From: Micrasema longulum
Lineage: Eukaryota > Arthropoda > Insecta > Trichoptera > Brachycentridae
Direction of reading: 5' to 3'
Length of the DNA: 64,000 bases
NCBI GenBank assembly: GCA_022494885.1
Contig: JAGVSM010002866.1
Span: forward strand, 50,078 to 114,077
Made by a program: the position numbers and the translations under genes. Positions 28,601 to 40,600 of this stretch are shown here, piece after piece. How positions within the stretch are numbered: position 1 is the first letter of the stretch; each line of letters starts with the position of its first letter. Under the pieces are notes generated by a model. It did no database searches. It saw only the letters and a program-made list of their open reading frames with translations, and was not told the DNA's origin.

Positions 28601-31600
28601 GATTATACGAGTACCATTTAGTATGCCGAACATATATATAGAGCCAATATTAGTTCTACGTTTTGTAGACTAGAAACAGCTAGACTAAATTACGGAGCTT
28701 AGTAGTTCAGGAGTATTGTGAAGGGGATGTGTATTCTCAACACATTGATAGTTGAGTTGGTTATACTTTCTGCGCTGTCGATGCATAAAGTGCGGTTACG
28801 GTCCAGGTGTGCGCCCCTCTGGTGGAGAGGGCCCGCTTCCTAGTGCTGGAAGTGCGCGCCGCCGAGTCCCCCGCGGCCGCCGCCCTCCCGCGCCTCCGCG
28901 CGCCGCCGCTGCCCTTCTTCCGCGCCGCCACCCGCCTCATGAGGACCAAGCCCAGGTAGGCCCCCATTGAAATGCCAAACATTCTCATACGAACAAACAC
29001 TGTTCTATTTCCCCATCTAATGGTGCCCTAACTTCATTATATTGTACGTTTGTTAGAAGCCATTTGGAATACGCATCTCAGATATGGAATCCCCAGTATG
29101 CCATATACACAACAAGTATAGAAAACATTCAGAACAAATTTATAAAGTACCTAAAATGCAAAACTGGTATTTCTTATGTATCATGGAAGAACTTCCTGAC
29201 AAACCGAGTCGTGGAGAAATGGAATGGCCTTCCCGAGAAAATGATTGGTGCTAGTTCAGTTAATGTTAACTAGATGCACACATCAATTTATAATGTTTCA
29301 TAAATAACTATGTACACTCAGCTTAATATATGCTAGTGTAATTAATAATAATAATAATCAACTCTCGCTGCCTCCACCTACCATGGAATCACTTCTCTAC
29401 AATACCGCAGAGTGTGTGCGAACCGACTACTGCTTCACAAAATTATGACAGGAATAGTTGACTGTGCAAAATTACTTAGTGTAATAACAATACATGTGCC
29501 AGCCAGGATTTTTAGACGGTACCACCTGTTTCATGTACCAACAAGTAAAACATTGTATGTTAAAGATGCTTTTTTCGTAGGACTTTTTCAGTGTACAATA
29601 CAAAATTTAAAGATATAGATTATACAAACATCACTCTGTCAGATTTAAAATTGACACTAAAAATGCATTATGTAACTTAGTAGACATTATAATAATAAAT
29701 ATGTACATCTCCCTTCCCCTCCTTATCCTCTCTTCATGCATCCTTGTCCTAATCCCGCACAATTGACAATAACGTGCTGTTCTTCAAAAAAATTAAAAAA
29801 CGTGTTTTCTTCGATTATTAAAAAATAACATTTTTATATGCATAAACTTATATGTATTTATATAATATGTATTATATCGTGTGTATTCTGCGAAAAAGCA
29901 CTAAGTCAAAATTACTACTTCTGAGATAATTGAAGTTCAAAGTTTGCAACGAAATAACTTTTTTTTATAGTAAACATTACTAAGCCAAATTGAAAAAATG
30001 GTCAATTGATCTATTTACTACATTTTATTCAATAGTTTAATAAATAAAAACTAAACTTTCACAACATTTTTTTAAAAATAATAGTGGATTGACATGACTT
30101 AGTGCATTTTCGCTGATACATAATACCACAGTAAGGAATTCAAATTTATTTATTTATTTATACTTTTACATTGTTTGTATTCTTTTTTTTTATACAGAAT
30201 AATGTTCCCTCACTGGGGTGTCCCGTGCTGAGGGAAACATTTTACAAAATGTGAAACATGCCTGAAATTAGCTATTTAACAAAGTTAACATAATAAAAAC
30301 AATAAAAAAAACGTTATTAACCCCCAATTAATCTACTATTAAATTGAAGTCACATTGTACCTCCTATAGTCACTTTGTGAGAAATGTTTTTTTTTCTTTA
30401 ATTAAAAAAGTTATGTAATCATTTTATCTAATGTACAGTACCTGTTACATTAGGTAAAATAATAATTAATTAGTAAAAAGAGAAAATAAAGAAAATAATA
30501 ATTGCCACGTTTGCCCCTGAGTGAAGCATGTAGACGTCACTTTTTTTTTTTTTTTGTAAAAGAAATATTTGCGTTCTTATGATTTACCCAAATATTTATT
30601 TTTGAGGGCCATTTTCAACGAGTTGTAAATAACTCACTATTAGAAAATGGAATCAAGTTGGGGTAGAGTGGGATTCGAACCACAGACCTTTGGTCCGTGA
30701 GTCCGAGACACTAGCCACAGGACCACAACCCGATCTTACTAGACTTCTCCAGGACATCATGTCGCTGACCGACAATCTCACCTTTCCTCAAGTCAGCACT
30801 GCTCCGTAAGCTCCGCTGAATACATCCGAAATATTGTTATCGATGGCCCACCATTACGGGGCCCCTTGTCCCTGAACGGATTTATGTTATATTAACTTAT
30901 AATAATAAAAATACGTATACAGTTTGTGTTATGATACTCATTTATGATACGTATCATAATCATAATATATCATAATATTGTTATTGTAAATGTTGCCACA
31001 TAAAAATTATACATAACATAAACTAACTAAGCATACAAAACTTAAAATATTACTAGAAATGTAATACATATTATTGAAAATATATCTACTTTTGAATATT
31101 GGTCATAGTGTACATTTATCATGTGCCTACATACAGAACTGCACATAACCTGCATAATATAGGCTGCGGATTGAAGGCGCAACATCATAACTTGAATTAA
31201 TTTTGGAAATTTTATTTTTAAAGGAAGTTAAAGATATGTTATTAACATCAATACAATTTAATTTCTGATTACACATATTGCAAGTTCTGCTTACAAATGA
31301 ATTTTGAAAAGATTTAGTGGAACATTTAGAAATTTAAAAATATACTGTACCTAATAAAATGTACTCAGTATATACCCTAACTGATTTTTAATTACTTTTT
31401 ATTTACTCTTGGTCTATTATATAAATCCTCAATACTTGCTAAATACCCCCATAAACTATTGGCACTTTTATGCACCTATAGCGTTAAACAGGAAACTTTG
31501 TAAATATTTCCGTTAAGCTAGGGTTTCCTAGGACAGCGGTGCCCGTATTTTAACGGCCGTAGTGAATGGTGATGCGGTGGATAACCGTCGTAACGGTGAC

Positions 31601-34600
31601 TAGAGAGTGGTTTCCTAAGAAAACGGTGTTATCAACACCATTTAACACCGTTTCTCTAGAAAACCACTCTCTAGTCGACGTTACGACGGCTATCCACCGC
31701 ATCACCGTTCACTACGGCCGTTAAGATACGGGCACCGCTGTCCTAGGAAACCCTAACTTTAGTTTGATAATGTCCTAACAAGATGAAACGCGTCACATAT
31801 ATGAAATAAATAAAAGTAGAATTAAATCCAAAAGAAGTGATTTATTTTGGATACCTTACCAAATTTTGATATGGAATTCTACCAATTATCTGCGCACACA
31901 ATAAATGAGTTATTATTTATTTATTCAACAAAATACTGTTATCTTTATAGATCTTCATCTATGGACAGAAACAATGATAAAGTCCTCGACAAAAGTTCCA
32001 TTGACATCGACACTAACTCCGACAACGCCGCATCGAAACCGAACATACCCACCCTAGACAATTCAATCATTATTATGGACTGCAACTCCAAGGCGGCGGA
32101 CCAAAGCAACGCCGCCATATCCCTCAAAGACAAGGACAAGCTGACCATAGACAACGACAAGGCCGTCAAGCGAGAAAAATCCATAGAGAAAGAGAGCGAA
32201 AGCATAGACAACGATAAAAACATGGCGCTTTCGCAGAATATTGAGCATTCCGAAATGGATGATAAAACTCCAACTAACGAAATTTCCATCAGTTCCATCA
32301 ATGAGATGACGGATAATTCTTTGTTGAAAGACTCGTTTGAGGGTTCTTCCAAACTACTACTGGATCCCGAGGACGTAAAGATGGACATGGTCGAGACTGA
32401 ACCGGAAAAGGAGCTGAGCAGTGCGAAGGATGAGAAGGATATCGATCAATCCGAGAGAGATAATTCCGTGTCTCTCGGTGCTTGGTTGACTAAAGATGCT
32501 GGTAAGTTTAAATTCAAATATGAAGGCTGCCTTGTTTTTACAAAAACAATGAAAGGAATTATTTTTGTAACAAATCTTTTAATTTGTTTTCAAAATATTC
32601 ATCACTAACCCAAACATGATAAAGATTTTTATTTTCGAATTGATTGCTGAAATTTTAGAGAATGGTTGTTATTGATGTAACAAAATGACCTATTCTGTTT
32701 CCTACCCCCAGTACAATTACATATAATAAATGGAATGATTTTTTTATGCCTTTTTGGGTCCAGTGAGTGTTTTCCCATTGCCTTCTCTGGTGGAATTTTC
32801 TGTCGGGGCTACCTTCCCTTAGCTCAGTGGTCGTCAAACTCATTGGTCAAAAGAGCCAAAGATCTCTTTTGAGGGCCAAATTTCTTTTCGTTAAACTGAT
32901 TCCTCTTCAAAGCCAACGAACCTTTAAATGCAGTGAAGATCTCCGTATTTACTCTCTGTTATTGAGTAAACATTCTTTAAATTAGCGATGTAAAGGAGAT
33001 TTAACGACAATTGTGTTGACGATCTTGATCACCAAATCCATAACGTTTGAAATTTTTCGCCTCTTTTTTTTTTTTTTTTTTAATTTATTTATTAGTTTAT
33101 ACATACAATGTTACAAAATGGCACAAAAAACACTCTGGCAAAATTCTGCTAGTACTAGGAGTAGGCTCAGTATATGAAGGGTCGGCAAGCCAGAAATATT
33201 AATACGCCTAATGTTGCAATCGGTTCCTATATGGGCAAATGCCTGTTCTAAGAAACCGATTTGTTGCGGCAAATATGGTTTACGAATATTTTTCCTATAA
33301 ATAAAAAAACTATATTGAAGAAATAAAATAAAAAACAGTTATAGCCCAAAAGAGAAGAAAAGAAAAAAAAATTAAGTTTACATTAAATGTAAAAATACAA
33401 TTAAATACACAAATATAAAGCATACATACTTCGTACATACATATACACATATATATACACACATATACATACATATACATATATATATACTTGAATGATG
33501 CAATGGTAAAAAAGCATCATGTGATTAATTTTTGCTTTGAAAATATAAAAAAAACCATTCTCACTTGGGTAATAATTTAACCTCCATATGTTGAAATTGA
33601 AATAATTACATCAATTTTAATATGACGCTTCTCCATGCATTCGATTACAGTATTTGCAATATCTTCAACAATTCAAAAGGCAATAGTCCTAGAAGTTCTT
33701 TTGTAGAACCTGTAGACTAAATAATTTGAACAAAAAGTGTAACTTCCACTGAGCTGCGGTTTGCCGATCACTGCCTTAGCTGGTTGGTTCTGGTTTGGAG
33801 GCACCAGAAACTCGCCTTTCATCCTCTTTTTTAACAACATTTTTGATCTGTCCAAATGTTTGCAGACACGCTGGATTTCCTCCCTGGGGAGTTATCTAGA
33901 TCTAAATTTGTTGCAACAGAGAGTGAAAACAGTTTTGAGAAGGGAATATGGAAGTCTAGGCATTTACAGGTCTTATGACCTGTCATTGTCTGATTTAAGT
34001 GGCCACTTTACACACGGTGTAACATTCACCATTCTGCCTATGTTTGTACATCCACATTGCCTCAACTCTGATGTAGATGTGTTTTTTTTTTTTTTAATGT
34101 GCAGGTTACACTTCAGCTTGCGAGACATACTGGGAGCCGTCAGAGTTATCAGTGGACCCGGAAAAGCGAAGGCGTATGATAGCATCCATTATAGATTTTG
34201 TGATGGCTGAAGATGGCTGCGACATCGATGTCCTGAGGAAAGCCATGTATTGTCAGGTATGGACTGTTTGATCCATTTTGTCAATCCGAATTTTTATGGA
34301 CTTATTTATTTAATAAATGCCCGGAGAGCTCTTACAACACACAGTTAAAGTATATGAAGAATTATAGAAAATAACATAAAATAAAACCTTAACTATTACA
34401 CCTAAACATGTAATTATTTCTAAAAAAAGAAAAAGGAAATAAAGTAAAGTAAAATGAGTAGAGACACATTAAAAAGAGGAGAGTTGAGGAGATGGCCATT
34501 TAATGTAAAGGATAGCTAATTTAATAGCAGCAGGTGTGGTTAGCTTTATTTATTTATTTAAATCTTAAAGTAGGGCACACATATCATACATATTGTTATG

Positions 34601-37600
34601 TGTGTTCTAATAATAACATTGCAAATATATTTAATTTATAAATTGTTTATCACATATGTCTTGACCATTATTTTAAATTTTGATATGTTTTTTTCTTCAT
34701 AAATATTTTTTTCCATTTCGTAATACTTTTTAATTGCTTTAAATAAAATTGAATTTTGTGACTTTGCCTTTTTCCTAAATGGAAGTCTAATTTTGTTCTT
34801 TTCTCTAGTATTGTGATCGTGTTCATGCTGGTTCCGATCAATTTTTTTCCAAAATTCTGTTTTTTTATTAGAGTTTATAATTTTATGAACAAATATCATT
34901 GTATTGTAAAATATTCTTTGTTTAAATGTTAATAATTTCATTTCATTTACCATCGACTTTACCCTCGTATATCTGTTTTTTTTCAAAATGATTCTAAAGG
35001 CTTTATTTTGTAATACAGTTAGTTTATCTATGTTTTCTTTGTTTGATAAAAATAAAATGCTACTACAGTAGTTAACGTGTGGTTCAATAATTGCTTTGTA
35101 AATAGTTTTGCAGGAGTCCTTATCAATAAATCTTCTGATCCTTCCCAAAATTGATATTTTTTTGCAATCTTATTTATTACCATCTTAGCGTTTTGGTGAA
35201 ATGTAAGTTTTGAATCCAACATTACACCTAAATATTTAATTTCAGTGACTTCATTAAGTGGTGTGGAGTCCAACAGCTAGGGAGTAAGATACGATGCAAA
35301 TTTTCCGGGTTCATTACAGATCCGGAGAGCCGACATCCGGCTCTTGGGGTACGAGAGCGCCCTCGAGCTGCTGCACGCCTCCCACTGGCTGTCGCCGCCC
35401 GTGCACGCGCTCGCGCTCGGCGGCGTGTTGGGCGCGGCGGCGGGCGCGTCGCCCGCCGCGCCGTGCCGCTCGCGCTCATGCCGCGCCGCGCCGCCCTCCT
35501 GCTGGCGCACGCGCGCCTGCGCATTGGGCCGCGCGCCGCCTGCGCTCGCACGCCGCGCTGCCGCACCCGCACAACACGGCGCACGAGCTGGGCCGCGACC
35601 ACCCGGGCCGAGGGAGGTGAGATACTGTCGTTTAACCAAAATAGCACTGTGTGCACAACGATAAACTTAAATAACTACCACCTGAAGCGTAAGACTGATC
35701 AACTTACATTCGTGTAACAGATGGTCAAAATACACTGCATTTGGTTGGTAAAAAAGAAGTTATTAAACAGTATAAATATGTGTTAATTATTTTTTAATAC
35801 CTGTATTTCACAATATATCATATTTTGCTTAAAGTAAATAATGTATATTATTATTATTGGAGCACATAGGGGAATTTGATTATGTGTGCCCTACTTCAAA
35901 GTTTAAAGTTACTGTAATATTAGTATCATTTAACCTCTTTGAAAATAAACAGAAACAATTAATACTAAACTAGGTACTACCAGAATACACACTACATAAA
36001 CACTACATCTTATACACATCACTCCATACACCTCACTCCACGCACTACATTTCATACTCACAACAATAAAAACACAATCACTAGTAAATTCACACAAAAC
36101 ACAAATTCTTCTTACATCTTGTTGTACTGTTAGATAGTTGTCTCATATATTGTGTTGTGTACGTAATTGGTGCTGTGTTAGGTTTATTTTTTGTTCGTAA
36201 TATTGTCTAGATTTATATTAACATAGCACTGTGTGCACAACATTAAATTTAAATAAATAAACAAATAAACAAAATTATGAGCATCTTCTGGTAAACGCTG
36301 ATACTGCATATCACGCGGGACTAGCTATCGCATTCCCAAAGCCCCTAGCGGCTAAAATGAAAAAAACTGGTCACTGGTGAAAGAACTGACGGGCAGGGTG
36401 GCCATTATTATATTGCACAACAAGCAGTGACACCTTTGAAGTACCGAAGGTTTCAATTATTAATAAAATACCCAATCATTACTCCGACAATTTATAAATA
36501 AATAAATTGAAATTGAAGATGGTGATGGAACACAGTGCGACGGTTTGAATAAATTTGAATATTTTTTTTTTTCTGTTTATTTATTATTATTTTTTAAATA
36601 TATATTATAATGTAATGCCTAGTAGAAGAAGACCCGTGCTAAGGCAGACTAACATATATGTAATTTATTTATTTCCATATACATAGACACACACGTGTGC
36701 ACCGAGCGCGTGTGAATATTATCAGTAGGGATGCTGACAAAAAAACATGTCTTTATTTCGAGTAGGCATAATAGTGCATAGGTATAGATAAATATCTAAT
36801 TAAAATCAATAAAGCATAGAATCACTTTTATAAAGTGCGCTTGAGTTTATATATTACGAAAATGATACTAGTTAAATTGAACTTTGGCCAAATTTCAATA
36901 ATACGCAATTTAAATCTTTACGCTATATCTTATTAAAGTAATTTTTTCTTTGCTTTACACGAGTTGGATGCTATTATCTCTATGAGTCTTGAAGAACAAT
37001 ATAATAATTATTCTTATGCTGAAATAGAGTCAATGTTAAATATTTCTAGTCTACAAAAACGTAGAACTAATATTGACTCCATATATATGTTCGGCATACT
37101 ACATGGTATAATCGATGTTCCATCATTACTGGGACAAGTAAAATTCAATATTCCGACTCGTAGATTGAGAAACAATGAAGTACTGTTCATCGATCAGCAT
37201 AGAACAAACTATGGCCTAAATTCTCCAATGACCCGTCTTTGTCGTATTGTTGACTCGAGACAAGATCTGGACTTTTTTGGTTTAAGTTTACAACGATTTA
37301 AACGAGCGCTAAATAAATAGTCCAGATCTTGTCTCGATGTCCCTTATGTTTGTCAATGCTTCTTTCTTTTTTTTTAAAATGTTTTAAACTATTCTTTTAT
37401 TGTAATATTTAAACCTTATAAATTGTATACATGGACAATGTCCGTTAATAAATAAATAAATAAATAATGCGCGTGCACAGAAATTCGATCACTCGTAATA
37501 GGACTGGACTCAAAATGAAGAGTAGTATCCAGATTCCAGCGTGTCTAACGAATGCTGACTGAATACTGAGGCTAAGGTACCTTGATATTCAGTAACCTTG

Positions 37601-40600
37601 ACTGGAAATACAGAACAAGATAGTTATAGGAATATTTTAGGATTTTCTTTTTATATTTTTTATAGTAAACTATGTATCATTAATTTCAAATAGTCAAGGG
37701 ATGCGCCGCATTTACAGTATGTATAGGGGGAACGCGCCTGGTGTGCACATACACATACATACCAGGGGCGAACCGTGTATAGAAGCGATTATGAGTAGAT
37801 TACCATTAAATTTGACCAACCATAATAATGTTTTATTGTAACTATATTTACCGAAAAACAAATAAATAATTAACATTTTTTTTAAAATCATTTCCACCGT
37901 TTGTATTTTTATCCTAATATAAATATAAATTATTTTTTCATACAAATAAGTATACTATATTTTGAATGTCTTAACCCCAGTGCGTGTTTTTTCTTCTAGA
38001 TTAAACTTGCAGATTACACAAATTATTTGAAGATTCTTGATTTGGAAAACAGTATTTCAAACATTGTTTCTTAAGGACTATTTTTCTTTGAGATGGTACT
38101 TTTAACATAAGACCATAATACTTTCATGCGTCATAATATTGCAGGACGTATGGCGCTCGACGCAGCTGTTTTTAGCACTATTAATTACTAGAACATTCGG
38201 CCAGTTGACATTTCAATTGAATACCTAATATCGACTGAATTCATAGTGGTATTTTTATTTATTTTTAATGAATTAGATATTAAAGTAATGGATGATATAT
38301 CTATATAATAGAATATATCACGAAGTTACATCGTTTGAGTTGATTTCATGGATGAGAGTTGTTGTATCGCACAGAACCACAAAAAACTATCAATTTATAG
38401 TATATATTACTTACATTATATTATGTACCTTCTACGTATGTAGGTACAAATATATGATATTTTTTATAGCTTACCTGTAAATAAAATCACCATTCGCCAC
38501 TGATACATACATGCACATACACACACATATACACATACACATATGTAAACATATACATACATATACACATACCCACATAAATATTCATACATATATTCAC
38601 ACACATATACATAAACACCCTTACATACACATACATACAGAAAATATATATTTTATAAATTTTATCCTTCTTTTCATTGTATTGTATGGTGTTTAAATTG
38701 TCGTGAATAATATTAATACTAATATAATTTTATTTATTTATTTAATGCACAAAATACACAATTTTACATAGCCACAATTATATGTTTTTTTTATGTCCCG
38801 ACTTGTTAGAAAATTCCGTGTTAAGTCGGGACTCTTCGATATATAAATCAAAAATATTTATTGACATATTAAAACAATATACAGGTAATCAAAAAAATGT
38901 ACAAAATAATCAAAACAATATACAAAATAATAATAGAAAAATAAAAATAAAAAAAAATTATAATACATTTACCTTGCAATGTAATTTGATAAGGTTTCGG
39001 TTTATTTTCTTCCTGACTTAATGAGCCTCTAGGTTATTTTATTTTTTTGCATAGAAGTTACATCGTGTTGGGTGAATAAAATTTTATAAATTCTAGGAGC
39101 CATAAAGTTAAAAGATCTTTGTCCGCAATCTTTGTACAATGTGTTTCTGTGACGTCACACTACGAGTTGATATATTGTGTGCTGTTAAGACGTGGTCAAT
39201 TTTATTATTGTGATTATTCATTATTATTGTTTTAGCATACAATTGTCTAACGTCCAAAACATCAAATTCCTTGAAGAGTTGCTCTGAAGGGTACGATACG
39301 TTTTTTTATTTATTACTTTAAGAACAGACTTTTGACACTTGATGAGAGGGTCGAGACAAGACAATGATGCACCTCCCCATCCTAAGATACCGTACGACAG
39401 TACACTTTGTACAAGCGCAAAGTACACAATTTTTATCAATGAGATGGTTCCAGGTTGATGATTTCCCTGATGGCGCTGGTGGGCGTGACCGCGTCGTCGC
39501 CCCTCTCCGCGGGCTGGGCGTGGTCCGGGGGCGCGTGCAGCGCCGCGCTGTCCGCGCTGGCGCAGCTGCGGCGGCGGCGGGGCCGCTGGTTGGACGCGCG
39601 GGCGCTCCCCGCGCCGTGACGGAGGGCGCGGGCGCCGCGCGCGCCGCGGGGCGCCGGCGAGGCGCCGCCGCCCGGGCCGCGCCTCGCCGCGCTCATGAAG
39701 ATCGGCACGCGCGTCGTGCGCGGCAAGGACTGGAAGTGGGGAGATCAGGTAAAGAGGAATTTTGTTGACATTGAGATTTACAGGGTTCACCCATCTCTGA
39801 CTAATATTCATGGCCCTGCTATAGTTCATTTCGGGTATACGGATCTGGTGGCTTCCAAAAATAATTCCTAGGCTTTTAACCCAATCCCAGCGGTAACTGT
39901 CTTTAGACATTTTTGACTTTACAGGCTGATACTTTGATAAGTGGACGATAGATAGCCAAAAAATTTATACTGAAATATTCCCCGAACATTTGTTGATGAG
40001 TGACATCTTTCAATAACTCCTATCATTATATTATAAAATATTTTAATAACAATTTTAAAAATCCCGCTCGGCAGTGACCTCGAGCCGTATCTCTCGCCTC
40101 CTTCCGCATCAATCCCGCGCCTCTTAGTTCCGCCGGTCTTCCAGAACCTTGGGAGCCCGTAGCTCCGAAGAAGAGGCAGCTTTGGTTAAGGTTTTTCCAA
40201 GGCGTCCGCAGCACGCGTCCGAGCCAGGTCCATTACTCGGTGATCACATCTGATGTTTTAAGTTTTAGTAAGAAAGACATACTGATGCGAATCTTGTCCG
40301 CATACAGGACGGGCCGCCGCCCTCGGAGGGCCGCGTGGTGGGCGAGCTGGGCGAGGACGGCTGGGTGCGCGTGGAGTGGGACACGGGGGCCACCAACTCC
40401 TACCGTATGGGCAAGGAGGACCGCTACGACCTGAAGCTGGCCCGGGCGCCTAGCCCTGCGCCCAGTGCGCCGCTGACCCCCGACAGAGGTATGCCAAATT
40501 TAGGTTATCGAATCATTGTTCTAGATATTCTGTAATCTTTATAGTTTTTGCACACAAGGCGCTTAAAAGTACACAAATATTGTTCGCAGCAAAACTTTAC

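Noticed and set aside
35228..35664. Overlapping open frames of more than 100 codons, both strands, at exon 23
   Set aside because: Low-complexity Ala/Arg/Pro readings without homology. They are shadows of the GC-rich exon.
39617..39619. TGA in exon 24 as a selenocysteine codon
   Set aside because: HERC2 is not known as a selenoprotein. The neighbouring sequence is better explained by two compensating indels.
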